Source: Paralithodes platypus
Taxonomy: Eukaryota > Arthropoda > Malacostraca > Decapoda > Lithodidae
Direction: 5' to 3'
DNA: 64,000 nt
Assembly: GCA_032716605.1 (NCBI GenBank)
Contig: CM064530.1
Coordinates: forward strand, 7,435,158-7,499,157
Below are positions 1 to 9,898 of this stretch, one piece after another; position 1 is the stretch's first letter, and every line of letters begins with the position of its first letter. The position numbers were made by a program, and so were the translations under genes. The notes below the pieces were generated by a model. The model ran no database searches. It was not told where the DNA came from and saw only the letters and a program-made list of their open reading frames with translations.

Positions 1-690
1 GAAATTCAACACAAGTAAGTGTCATGCTCTTGAGATGGGAAAAAGTAAATATATACCTTCTTGGGAATATAAAATAGGAGATGAAATAATTCGTAAAGCT
101 GGGAAAGAAAAAGACCTAGGGGTAGTTATGGCAGATAGCTTGTCACCTGAACAGCATATAAATAAAATAACTGGTGAAACCTATGCAGTGTTGACTAACA
201 TGAGAATAGCTCTAAATTATTTAGATGAAGAGATGTTAGCAAAAATAATACGACCAAGACTGGAGTATGCAGCAGTGGTGTGGTCTCCACACCTTATAAA
301 ACATAAGAAAAAAATGGAAAGAGTTCAGAGAGTTGCCACTAAGATGATAGCTAGCCTTAGAGACCTGCCATATGAGGAGAGATTGGAGAGGCTAAAGCTG
401 CCAACGCTGAGGGAGAGAGAGAGGTGACATGATCATGATGTTTAAGTGTGTGAAGGGTTTTGAGAAGATCGATAAGGGAGATTTTGTGGTGAGGGACGAG
501 GGAAGAACCAGGGGTCATGAATGTAAGTTGAGGAAAGTTGTATGTAAGTCTGATGTAAGAAAGTTCAGCTTCCCGTATAGAAGCATTGATTGTTGGAATA
601 AGTTGGATGGGGAGGTGGTGGGAGCAAGAAATATCCAAACTTTTAAAGCAAAATTGGATAAATGTAGAGAGAGAGAGAGAGACAGGACAA
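1..690 (+). mobile_element. LINE fragment, C-terminal reverse transcriptase tail (jockey/CR1-like)
   Basis: The frame at 35-427 encodes the post-catalytic end of a non-LTR reverse transcriptase: a DLGVVMADSL stretch, then IIRPRLEYAAVVWSPH, then a KKMERVQRVATKMI helix and LPYEERLERLKLPTL. It breaks in a GA-rich run at 410-423, and the same protein continues in another frame at 429-701 (FKCVKGFEKIDKGDF, RKFSFPYRSIDCWNKL). The copy is therefore frameshifted and dead. Its 5' part lies outside the window, and the 3' end runs into a (GA)n tract at 667-681. The order and wording are typical of jockey/CR1 LINE C-termini; the exact clade is not determined. Confidence 0.75.
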
Positions 691-701
691 CACGAGCTTA
701 G

Positions 702-1259
702 GCTCAAATCCTGTATACTAAAATTAGAGTACACACACACTCACTCGACAATAACACACGTGTTTCGGTAATGATACCGGTACACTGATTTTTCATTTGA
801 ACTTATAACTTGTTTGATGAAAGTTTATTATGAAATATTATAAAGAACTAAGGTAAGTATATACGAGATATACAGTATAGTAGTAATGATTAAATTATCG
901 TATTTCGACGATTTCGGTCACTCGGAAAATCAGCTGATGAATCTCGGCGCTCCAAATTCACTTGCATTGAAAGTATATTCGTCGTATAAGACCACCCATG
1001 GTTTTGGAGAGTTTATTTAAGGCTTGGAAATGTATCTTATACGCCGGTATATACGGTATATACCATATCATGTCTTTCTTTATTAATCATGTGCGTATTT
1101 ATAGTGTTTTCAGGGGGTCCCTCCCAACAGTCTGAGTAATCCACTAATCCGAAACACTGTCGGTCCGCTGCCATTCGGATTAAAGGACTTTTAATGTATA
1201 TGATTCAAATGGGCGAATACCATCTCAATAAACCCTCTTAATTTATATTTTTTCACCAG
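702..1259. other. AT-rich non-coding stretch
   Basis: No long frame with recognisable protein similarity is visible on either strand. The stretch holds short CA/GT and TA-rich runs and a few TATACGGTATATACC-like palindromes near 1046-1064. Confidence 0.5.
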
Positions 1260-1261
1260 CC

Positions 1262-1348
1262 AACTTGACTTCTAAACTCATTAATGAAATTAACAAATAC
1301 ATGTGGCACTCCAAGGACTCGAACCTAAGATACTCACACATAGGTCCT
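1262..1348 (-). repeat. tRNA-derived SINE fragment (family S-alpha)
   Basis: On the minus strand a B-box-like GGTTCGAGTCC is followed by CACATGTATTTGTTAATTTC. The same segment recurs at 39788-39870 (-), 40244-40345 (-) and 41178-41290 (+), so this is a dispersed tRNA-derived SINE. The A-box half is degenerate here. Confidence 0.6.
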
Positions 1349-1639
1349 TTGTAAACTGCATAAAATCATCTAATTTCAACCAGAACCAAAGGTAAAAAGG
1401 GGTTAACGACGCTGCAAAATTAAAGAATGGTTCAAGAATTCAAGCATAAGTATCTCACCTTATATCTTCGGGAGTGGGAAGCCTCGTGTCCTCGTTTCGG
1501 CATGAAGTTAAGGTGGTTGTAGTTCAGTGGTGGAAGTTTGGGTAGGTTTGTTAGGAAGGCTTGTGGTGTGGTGTCGGGGAAGGTCTTCATACTGGGTGTG
1601 GCGGGGAAGGGTATCTTCATTCTGGAATAAGAAGAATTT

Positions 1640-1758
1640 GTATAAGTATTATAATGTACATGGAGGGATAGATAGGGAGTTACATGGAGGGATAGACAGA
1701 CTAATGAGGAAGTAAGAAGGAGGTGTGGTATGGAGGTAGATGTGCTGGAAAGTGTGAA
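1640..1758 (+). mobile_element. LINE-D 3'-region fragment abutting LINE-A
   Basis: In the plus direction this reads RQTNEEVRRRCGMEVDVLESVKK, matching the LINE-D protein at 62583-63998. A 20-bp unit containing TACATGGAGGGATAGA is duplicated at 1659-1699. Read antisense, the piece is fused to the end of the minus-strand LINE-A reading frame, which gives that frame a chimeric C-terminus of serine/leucine-rich nonsense. Confidence 0.65.
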
Positions 1759-1759
1759 A

Positions 1760-3006
1760 AAACTTTTGACAATCTGATTTACGTGCTCCTTAAAATCCAG
1801 TCTTGAGTTCAGGTACACTCCCAGATTCCGAACAAAGTTTACTGGTTGTAGCTGTGAGTCATCCGTATCAATGGAGAGTGCATTTACTGCGTCAGTAGCC
1901 CTTCTGTTTCCTCGGATGATGAGAATTTCAGTTTTGTTATAATTTAGTTTAAGTTTTCTTGTCCTCATCCACTTCTTGATATCGGTCATCAGCATTTCCA
2001 CCTTCCTCTGTGTATCAGCTATGCCTGTGATCTTCACATAAATTTGGGTGTCATCAGCATAGAAATGATAGGTGACACCGTGTGCACGAAGCAGAAGAGA
2101 TAAGCCACTAGTGTATATCGTGAACAGGACAGGACCCAACACTGATCCCTGCGGAACACCATAGAGCAGGGGTGCCGAGTCCGAGACTATCCGATTCATC
2201 ATCACACTCTGGGATCTACCTGACAAGTATGACCTGAGAAGCAAGAGAGCAGAGTAACGCACACCACAGTCATAAAGATCACTCAATAGCAGCTCATGGT
2301 CCACTGTGTCGAAGGCTGCAGAGAGATCAAGCAAAACCAACAATGATATCTCGCCGTCGCAAGTGTTCTTGACTAAATCATTATGTATTCTGATCAATGC
2401 TGTCTCAGTCGAATGATGCTGCCGATAAGCAGACTGAAAAATGGGAATAGTTTCATTTTGCTGAAGTAGCGGCAGCAGTTGATCAAGTATGGCACGCTCT
2501 AATATTTTTGATAAAAAAGACAAGTTGGAGACAGGACGGTAGTTCGACATGTTCTCTACATCAAGTCCAGGTTTCTTAAGGATAGGTCGGAGCAAGGCAT
2601 GTTTTTCAGACACTGGGAAGTTGCCTTCGGAGAAAGAGTTGTTAACTATTTTGGAAATAAGCTCCACTGCATGATCATATACACCAGGTAGTTTGGAAAC
2701 ATTTATAGGATCCAATGGACAAAATGTTTTATTAAGGTTTCTTATATAGAATGAAACAACATCAGCCTCTACCGGATGGAATGATGAGAGACTATTAGGA
2801 GTATGTCGTGGTTGGGGTACAATTGAATATTCTTCATTAGAGGGGCCTTCATCCAGTTCATGTCTCATACGAGTTATCTTGCTAGTAAAGAATGTGACAA
2901 AGTCTGCAGCTAACTCCGCATCAGGTGCAGAAGGTCTTGAGTTCACATGTTTTTTTTCCAAGTAAGCCACTGACAACCGAAGACAACTTTCTTTGATCAC
3001 CACCAC
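1760..3006 (-). pseudogene. LINE-A reverse transcriptase domain (ORF2 fragment)
   Basis: An open frame of roughly 415 element-derived codons runs to about 1760 and then continues to 1432 through foreign sequence. The visible order is a linker (DAELAADFVTFFTSKITR), the NYRPVSNLSFLSKILERAI region, motif A with LDLSAAFDTVDH, motif B with YGVPQGSVLGP, motif C with FYADDTQIY, and the thumb start with NLGVYLNSRLDFKEHVNQIV. Both catalytic aspartates of YADD are present. It has lost its endonuclease in cis because of the insertion at 3032-4276, and its C-terminus is replaced by antisense LINE-D residues. It would once have copied LINE RNA at nicked target DNA. Confidence 0.85.
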
Positions 3007-3031
3007 ATGAGTCGACTTTCCCCTGGTAAAG

Positions 3032-4276
3032 TGTCAGACTTTTTCTATTAGACTTTTTCTATTGCACTAGACATATCGAAAGCCTTCGATAGAGTCTGGC
3101 ATAAATCGTTAATTTCTAAACTACCCTCCTTCGGTTTCTATCCCTCCATCTGTGCCTTTGTCTCTAATTTCCTTTCCGGCCGTTCCATAGCTGCGGTTGT
3201 GGACGGCCATTGTTCACTTCCTCACCTTATAAACTCCGGTGTTCCTCAGGGCTCTGTCCTATCTCCTATTCTCTTTCTAATTTTTATAAATGATCTCCTT
3301 AACTGTACCTTAATTCCCATCCATTCATACGCAGACGACTCAACCTTACACTACTCCATTAGTTTTTCAGAACGCCCCAGCCAGCAATCCCTCAACGACA
3401 AACGTAATGAAGCCATAGAACTCTTAAATTCTGATCTAAATACTATTTCCAATTGGGGCAGAGAAAACCTTGTTAACTTTAATGCTTCCAAAACCCAATT
3501 TCTCCATCTATCTACCCGTCAGGATCTCCCAGCGGACTATCCCTTGTTCTTCAACAATACAAAAATCAACCCTTCATCTTCTCAATATTCTTGGTGTCTC
3601 TTTTTCTTCTGCTCTCATTTGGAAGGACCATATTACCAGTCTTGCTAAGGCAGCCTCCCAGAAGCTGGGTGTGCTCAACCGCCTTAGGGGGTTCTTTTCC
3701 CCTGCACAGCTTCTTGCTCTGTACAGGGGCATAGTGCGCCCTTGTATTGAGTATTGTTCACATGTGTGGGGAGGTTCCTCTCACACCGCTCTCCTAGACA
3801 AAGTTGAAAGGAAGGCCTTTCGTATCATTAACTCCCGTCCACTCACCAACTCTCTGCAATCTCTCTCTCCGCCGCAATGTTGCATCTCTCTCGCTATTCT
3901 ATCGCTACTATAATAATCAGTGTTCCTCAGAGCTATCCCAGTGCATACCACCTCCTTTACGTAGGGCACGTGGTACCCGTCTTACAACTCAATCCCACCC
4001 CTACTCTGTGCAACTCTCCAACCCAAGAGTGAAACGTTACTCTCAAACTTTCTTCTACTCAATATCTGAGCTCTGGAACTCTCTCCCAGAATCAGTCTTT
4101 CCCTCTTCCTATGACTTAAATTGCTTCAAACTCCGTGTGTCCAGGCATTTTGGCTCGAACGTCCCTTGATTTTGGCCCTGTCACTCTTTCAACTATGGGG
4201 GAGGCACTCGCTATAGGCAGTTATGCCTTTTGCCTCCCTCAATCACATAGAAAAAAAAAAAAAAAAAAAAAAAAAA
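3032..4276 (+). mobile_element. LINE-B: 5'-truncated jockey-like LINE nested in LINE-A
   Basis: It starts inside the RT (LDISKAFDRVWHKSLISKL at about 3065), then GVPQGSVLSPILFLIFINDLL and SYADDSTLH. It continues in a second frame from about 3590 (ITSLAKAASQKLGVLNRLRG, RPCIEYCSHVWGG) and a third from about 3860 (RYSQTFFYSISELWNSLPES), so at least two frameshifts are present. It ends in a 27-base poly(A) at 4250-4276. The poly(A) edge and the start at about 3032 coincide with the break in LINE-A, giving a base-level boundary on both sides. No clear target duplication is visible. Confidence 0.85.
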
Positions 4277-4676
4277 CGCTTTCTTTTCGTTTTTGATTGT
4301 GTGGACTACGGCTCTTTTCGCCAACATGTATGGCAACCATGTGATGTCAGTTTTATTTTTCCGCCATTTACGTTCGGCTCTTCTACGCTCTCTTCTAAGA
4401 AATTTGACTCGAGGGCTGTACCATGGTGAGTCATCTCGCACTATGATTCTCTTTTCTACCTCCGGATAGTGATGATCAAACACAGACTTAAGTGCGCCAT
4501 TGTGTACCTCCACCAGCTCGTTTGAAGAAAGATTGGAAGTATCAATACTTGCAAGATGCTGTCTTATTTCATTGCGAGCAATATTTTGGTCAGTATTTCT
4601 GTAGTTTCTAAACCTAATAACTTTCTCATATATGGGAGGCTTAGGGAAATCAAAGTCGAAAGTAATCAGAGAATTA

Positions 4677-5030
4677 TCAGAAATAGAAGTCTAGAACCTC
4701 CACCTCAACATCCAGAAGACCATCACAACCGGTGGGAGACAGAACCAAGTCAAGGGTGTGTCCTGAGATGTGAGTTGGGTTGGATACGTGATTTACAAAA
4801 TTATTCTGGTCAGTCAATTCAAGCAACTCTGAGGAAAATGGTTTCAGATGAGGGTTGTCAATCCAGTAATTAAAGTCTCCGCATATCAAGAGTCTTCCGG
4901 TTTTGGCAGAAAACTCCTCAAGAAACTGTCCAAACTCATCCATAAAACCTCTATCTGTTCCTCGATGGCCAGGCCTATAAATAATTGCTATTCTTAGGAT
5001 TTGTTGACAAACTTTTATTTCCAATTCCAA
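4677..5030 (-). pseudogene. LINE-A endonuclease, C-terminal part
   Basis: Motifs in order are LRIAIIYRPGHRG, LLICGDFNYWID (the GDFN catalytic block) and SGHTLDLVLSP. The terminal SDH block is not reached before the frame is lost. The same segment recurs at 19682-19980 (+), including LELTDQNNFVNHVS and GHTLDLVLAP. Confidence 0.8.
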
Positions 5031-5034
5031 CCGT

Positions 5035-5340
5035 TCATAAAAAAAGAGGGGCTGGGTTATGACTTATCTGAGAGATATTTACTAGCGACGCAGAGTATAA
5101 AAACGCTACTCCACCACCCGGATGATCACTACAAGACCTAGGAACACTTATTATTGAATGAGTTTTAGGCAATGCAGCTTGAATAATATTTAGATCTGAC
5201 TCAAACAACCAGGTCTCAGTGAGGCAAAGTATATCGAGACCGAGCTCATCCAAGACCTCACCAATGTAATCCATCTTGTTGCGCATCGAACGAACATTTA
5301 GCATACCCAGTTTCAATCGGCTCCTTGGGACGTTTTTCAT
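5035..5340 (-). pseudogene. LINE-A endonuclease, N-terminal part
   Basis: The frame encodes the beginning of an apurinic-type endonuclease: KLGMLNVRSMRNKMDYIGEVL, then DILCLTETWL, whose E is a catalytic residue of the family, then GGGVAFLY. It breaks at about 5035, and the remainder continues in the next frame at 5030-4677. The enzyme would nick target DNA to prime reverse transcription. The frame break makes this copy non-functional. Confidence 0.8.
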
Positions 5341-5376
5341 TTTTTTTAACTCATAAAATTGGTGTTTTCAATAAGT

Positions 5377-6534
5377 CTATTTCTTCATAAGAGGACAATT
5401 TCTACTTGAAGCAAAATGAGTTGGTGGCTCTGTGACTGATGAGGAGTTTACACAATTTATGCATTTAGGGGAAGCTATATTTGTGCAGCCTTTTGAACTG
5501 CGAGTACCAGCGCAGAAACTACATTTAGGGTCCTCCCCTTTCAGAGTACACCTGTCAGAAGTATGACCAAAGCTCTGACAATGGTAACATTGTGTCACCC
5601 AGAAGCGATCATAAGCACGACATTTAGTGAGTCCAACGTACACAGAGTTGCCCTTATTGACAATTGAAGAGCGTATTTTAGGAGACATTTTTACTACTGC
5701 TGTTTTTGTATGTGCATCCTTTTTCTGCTTAGTGAACACCAAATTTAGAGTTAGGCCCTCGTTGAACAGAGACTTTATGCTTGGATTCTTGCTTAGGATG
5801 CTGGGGATGATCTCGTCATCATCCGTGTCAGTAGAGATACCAACCAGGGTCATTTTTGGTAGCATCTTCTTGGGTTCTGACACACTGAAGATGCTGTCAG
5901 TCCCGAGACACTGGTTGATGGCCCTCCCTGCGTCCTCTTTGGCTTTCTTTGATGGAAGTCGTACTACTAAAGCACCTGATTCAGTTCTAGTAAATTTATT
6001 TATTGGGATTGCAGCCCAAGCTTTCTCAATAGCCTTAGTATCAGGTGGGCTTGCAGGCTCAGAGGTACTATCTTTGGGCTTAACTATTAAGACTTGATGG
6101 TCCCAGACAGTTTTTTTCTTCCCACCATCCACCACCTCAGTGATGCACTTGGTAGGCTCCTTTTTTGTGTCCTCTAACGTTTGCTGGACGATTTTGGCGA
6201 ACGAGGGAATGTCTGGTGTGGCAGCGTTGGTAATTCGGTCCCCCATTTTTTCTATTTGACTTGCCACAGCAGCGAGGGTGCCAGAGACCTCACTCACTAT
6301 GGCGTCCTTCAGATCCGTTGTGGCCTGCAAGCTGACTAATGCGTTCTCGGCGTCTGAGGGGCAGTTGTCACAGAACCACCTCCATCCGAATGGATGGATT
6401 TTTTGGAAGAACGCATAGTCCTTGCAGAGACTGTCAGGGAGTCCAGAGCATAGGGGGTGGTACCAAGAACAGCATCTGGTACACTTGAACCCCCTACTGG
6501 TGACCCGAGAGTCGCACTTAGGGCATGCACTCAT
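5377..6534 (-). CDS. LINE-A ORF1 protein: PHD finger plus CCHC zinc knuckle
   Basis: This 385-aa open frame is intact. The N-terminus shows a PHD-like C4-HC3 array: C4, C7, C18, C21, H26, C29, C55 and C58, with the W53 typical of PHD folds. A charged middle follows, then C-terminal zinc knuckles starting CYHCQSFGHTSDRC and CSFCAGTRSSKGC, ending NCPLMKK. PHD-bearing ORF1 proteins are known from CR1-type LINEs, and zinc knuckles bind nucleic acid, so an RNA-binding or chaperone role in the LINE particle is the likely job. It lies just upstream of the endonuclease frame of LINE-A on the same strand. The start is the first ATG, directly before the PHD cysteines. Confidence 0.8.
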   Translation of the reverse strand: MSACPKCDSRVTSRGFKCTRCCSWYHPLCSGLPDSLCKDYAFFQKIHPFGWRWFCDNCPSDAENALVSLQATTDLKDAIVSEVSGTLAAVASQIEKMGDRITNAATPDIPSFAKIVQQTLEDTKKEPTKCITEVVDGGKKKTVWDHQVLIVKPKDSTSEPASPPDTKAIEKAWAAIPINKFTRTESGALVVRLPSKKAKEDAGRAINQCLGTDSIFSVSEPKKMLPKMTLVGISTDTDDDEIIPSILSKNPSIKSLFNEGLTLNLVFTKQKKDAHTKTAVVKMSPKIRSSIVNKGNSVYVGLTKCRAYDRFWVTQCYHCQSFGHTSDRCTLKGEDPKCSFCAGTRSSKGCTNIASPKCINCVNSSSVTEPPTHFASSRNCPLMKK

Positions 6535-6540
6535 GGTGGC

Positions 6541-7100
6541 AATGGGCTGAGATGGCAGTGGTTTCAGTTAAAATAATAAAATATTTATTACTAAAAATTT
6601 GAAAACTACCTGGGACAGACCCCAGGTAGCGCCGCCCCCGTTTGTGTCACCCTAAATGAAAAAGTAATATATGGAAAAAGGAAACAAAGGGTGTCTGCGA
6701 GGATACCACGGGCAGGTGGGGTGCGACTTGACTACCCTTTGGGGGTAGCCCAACCGAGGTGTGCGGAAGAAGATGGTATGGCGAAAACTTTAACCAATTT
6801 TTTAATGTTTTGAGCCTTGGTGCAGAGCCTTATCCTCATTAGTTACGACACTGCCACTGCGCAAATCACACATGTCTAGGTCGTCCAGGAGAAATACCCA
6901 GAAACCCAGGCCCACTTGGGGTCCCCAGCAAAATATTCCAAGGTCGCAGATCCCCCGGAGAGGCGCCAATTTCCGCAGGTAGACCCGCAGCGAAGCTTTA
7001 CCACCTCAAGCCCTCCCACCATGATTCCAGGCGCACCCTTCACTACCACCGGCTCCCCGGGCCAGGCGGTTGACGGATTATTATCTAGTCCAACTGTCGA
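6541..7100 (-). other. Possible LINE-A 5' untranslated region
   Basis: GC-richer than its surroundings and without convincing frames, this stretch lies immediately upstream of LINE-A ORF1. It contains the inverted pair CTACCTGGG/CCCAGGTAG near 6606-6630. Assignment to the LINE is by position only. Confidence 0.4.
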
Positions 7101-7254
7101 ATGACCCTTTCTCCCAAACGACCGTGTTTACATTTATCTATTCACAAGCATTCTCCATTCAGTCCCTTTATTACATACGTTAAAATCATATATTACAGTT
7201 CTTATCATGTCTTAGGGAGTACAATACATAAAAAAAATGAGAATCTGCAGAAAA

Positions 7255-7620
7255 CCAATTGGCCCACTCACAGCAGATCCCTCTCACACCCAACTAATCT
7301 CGTCCATGTCTATCGAACTTTAGCTTAAAGCTCTCTATCGTTCTTGATCCCACTAGAGCACTTGGTAGCCTATTCCACATCTACAACTCTTGTTACCAAA
7401 CCGGTATTTGCCTATATCTTTCCTGAAACAAAATTTATCCAATTAGAAACCATTTGCTTGAGTTCTCTTGCTATCACTGAGCTTAAGTAAATCTTTCATA
7501 TCTCCTATATTAATCCCACTTGAACACCTATATCATATCCCCTCGAACTCTGCTTCTGTAAGCCTAGTTTCTTCAACCTTTCTTCATAAGGAAGATTTTT
7601 TAAATATTATGGATAATTTT
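7255..7620 (-). mobile_element. Degenerate LINE C-terminal fragment
   Basis: The minus strand reads LPYEERLKKLGL-like residues near 7570-7600 and, in shifted frames, further jockey-type C-terminal words (RVVDVE, SGIKNDRELK). Several frameshifts are present. Confidence 0.45.
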
Positions 7621-7867
7621 TGTCATTCTCAAAATTTAGATTCAATTCAATATACAGTATACATGTTTTCCACGTATTACCTAGTCTCTCACACCCAAAC
7701 ACACATTCTCTCTCTCTCACTCACTCACTCGCTCGCTCAACAATGTATGAGGTTGTAATTACAGTACAAGTTATGAGGCCTAAATCAGGATTTTCACGTG
7801 CCTCTCAACTGTGCAATTGTGCATAAAATTGTACTGTATATACTTTACCAGCATAATAAACATTATC

Positions 7868-7982
7868 CATCTATCCTCAACCCCTTCTGTAGTACGAGCA
7901 ACTTCTATAAAATTTTATTCTAGCTATATTTATAAAATTTTATGCAGTTTGAGAAGGATATGTTTTAGTAAAAAGGGTTAAT
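7868..7982. repeat. Fragment of a CCCCTTC-ended MITE
   Basis: AACCCCTTCTGTAGTACGAG followed by TTCTAGCTATATTTA matches the end of the inverted-repeat elements at 42230-42300. The piece ends at GGGTTAA. Only one end is recognisable. Confidence 0.45.
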
Positions 7983-8449
7983 CTAAGTGAGAGCTTGAGT
8001 TTATAAGAAAAATGCATCAGTACTGCTCAGAAAACACAAGATATAACCAGGGCTGGGTGCGTACCTATTCGACAGAGCCCGCATACCAAACACCAAAAGG
8101 TATGCACTTTATCAAATGAAATTTTATTTTAAGTGGATAACATCCACCAGAATTTTTTTATTTTTCAATTAGAAAAAGATAAAAGACATATATAGGCCTA
8201 ATCTGAGGAGGGAAAATTTGTTGTGAAAACCAATAGTTACGCAATGCGTGGTGCCCAATAGGAATGCGCGTACATTCAGGGCACCACGCACTGCGTACCT
8301 TCTGGACCACTCTTGGGGTAAATTGACTTGGATGGTACTCGGACAGTTTCAGCGAAAAGTGTCTCTTATTCATCCTTGTAGTAGAGGTGGCCTTAGAATG
8401 TCATGTAATGTAGCTTAAGACTCTCTGGCAGCCGTTTGACAAAGTACGT

Positions 8450-8640
8450 ACCTATTGGTTTTTGGTCTGTGGGCTCTGATTGTGTTCTTTTATTTAATAA
8501 TTTTCATTTTAGTAAGCGTTGTTTCCACATAGCGATTTTGATAATTTAATTTGACTTTATATTGTCCTTGTCCCAATTTTGGTTTGTTTAGTTTGCAAGT
8601 TTTACATTTTAATTCAATAGGTACACACCCAGCCTTGGCT
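8450..8640 (+). repeat. Dispersed repeat R1 (partial)
   Basis: GATTGTGTTCTTTT, then TAGTAAGCGTTGTTTCCACA, then TTTTGGTTTGTTTAGTTTGC recur at 40575-40650, 45030-45120 (-), 50570-50950 (-), 55960-56100 and 59045-59175 (-). No coding capacity is apparent. Confidence 0.65.
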
Positions 8641-9185
8641 TTATCTTGTGTTTCTGAGCAGTCCTGGTGTGTTTTTCTTTTATCACGGAATGTACCTGCT
8701 GCAAATAGAAAAAAGTTATAATTTTCAATTTGAAAATGGGTCATTAGACTAAAAAAAAAAGTGCAACCCTTAGATTTTCGTAAGAAAACAGTGTTTTTTA
8801 CACTTTAAATTCTTGTTGTTGCTGCATCATACCAAACTAAACTATTGATACCTGATGAAATGAAGGCATAGCCTAATGGTTAAGCTTTAAGATGAGATCA
8901 AATTTAAATGCCTGTGTTGTCATATCCTGTGGAGAGGTTTATAAATACCAAGTGCATACGTATTGGTTACCTTACCCTATATATAGGAATTTTAAAATGT
9001 AACTCTAGTATAGTTATAAAATATATTGCAATGAAATTACTAATGACACATGTACAGTATGTTAGCAAGTACCTATACACCCCTCTCAGTAGCAATAGAC
9101 AGGTCAATTTGCGGTCATCACCGGCTGACCAAAATCTTGGTCAGGAATATCAACACCATAACACATTGAAAGACAAGGAGTCAAG
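8641..9185. other. Non-coding stretch
   Basis: AT-rich sequence with no recognisable gene. A short GCATAGCCTAATGGTTAAGC at 8867-8886 resembles a tRNA A-box half and may be a SINE relic. Confidence 0.4.
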
Positions 9186-9286
9186 TGGAGTACATACATA
9201 CATAAAAGTTTAAGACTGAGTGCTCCACACATACGTGCAGTTTCAGTCTCTTGTCCTAATGGCGGCGTTCCAGGCAACCCTGTTAA

Positions 9287-9768
9287 CCTCTGAAGTGCGC
9301 ATGGGGGTAATTGGAAACGTCCCCCTGTGCTGACGTATTTGAGGTGTTTCCGTCACTAAAATATTCATTGTGCCATTAATAGCATTAATACTTATCCATA
9401 TGCGCCTATTATGGGTTGATTATAAAGGTATTAACCTGAAACAACAATAAAACGAGTGAAAACAGCATTTGGATGGTCAAAATCGGAGATATAGCCCGCG
9501 AGTTGTATAATGTATGGGTGAGGCAATCTGCTTTCCCGCCAATTTCCCCCAAGGCCACTGAGACACAGTCGATCGATACTCTCTCTCTCTCTCTTGCACT
9601 CGCTTGCCATCAGTGATGACAACACCCTGCTTGCAACTCGCTAATGTTAGCACGAAAATATACCTCAGAATAAGGGAATAACAGTGAAAATAGGTGATAA
9701 CTGAAGGAGAGGAGGAAAGTGGGGAAGGAGGGGAGGTAGAGGACTGAGATTTTGCATGGCCCAAGGGC

Positions 9769-9803
<35 letters not shown>

Positions 9804-9898
9804 CGATGTCAAAAGTTGATTTTTTTTTTCACTCACTCATAAGAGTCTCCCCGCAGTCCGCCGGGGGAACTCTTAAGAGTCTCCCCGCAGTTCCCGGG
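9287..9898 (-). mobile_element. TTAA-flanked MITE (piggyBac-like), nested in LINE-C
   Basis: 612 bp flanked by TTAA at 9283-9286 and 9899-9902. End sequences are CCTCTGAAGTGCG and, reversed on the right, CCCGGGAACTGCG. The LINE-C 3' UTR is continuous if the element and one TTAA are removed (compare 51960-52030). The interior (GCATTTGGATGGTCAAAATC, GAAAATAGGTGATAA) matches the 640-bp elements at 23004 and 53297 in reverse. A 32-base poly(T) lies at 9772-9803. AAGAGTCTCCCCGCAGT occurs twice near the right end, around an internal TTAA. No transposase is present. Confidence 0.7.

Larger units (their letters stand above)
1759..6540 (-). mobile_element. LINE-A copy 1: nearly full-length CR1-like LINE, split by another LINE
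   Basis: Reading leftward it contains ORF1 (6534-5377, PHD plus CCHC fingers), an endonuclease start (5340-5035), the endonuclease C-terminal half (5030-4677), a linker (4513-4277) and, after an interruption at 3032-4276, the reverse transcriptase (3006-1760). RT motifs are LLDLSAAFDTVDHELL, LYGVPQGSVLGP and YHFYADDTQIY. The linker stops after NEKKA and resumes with YQGKVDSCG, as in the uninterrupted order at 20240-20295. ORF2 has several stops and frameshifts, so it is inactive. The 3' end is lost at about 1759, where LINE-D sequence begins. About 560 bp upstream of ORF1 (6541-7100) may be its 5' UTR. The clade call rests on the YADD-containing RT and the PHD-type ORF1. Confidence 0.85.
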
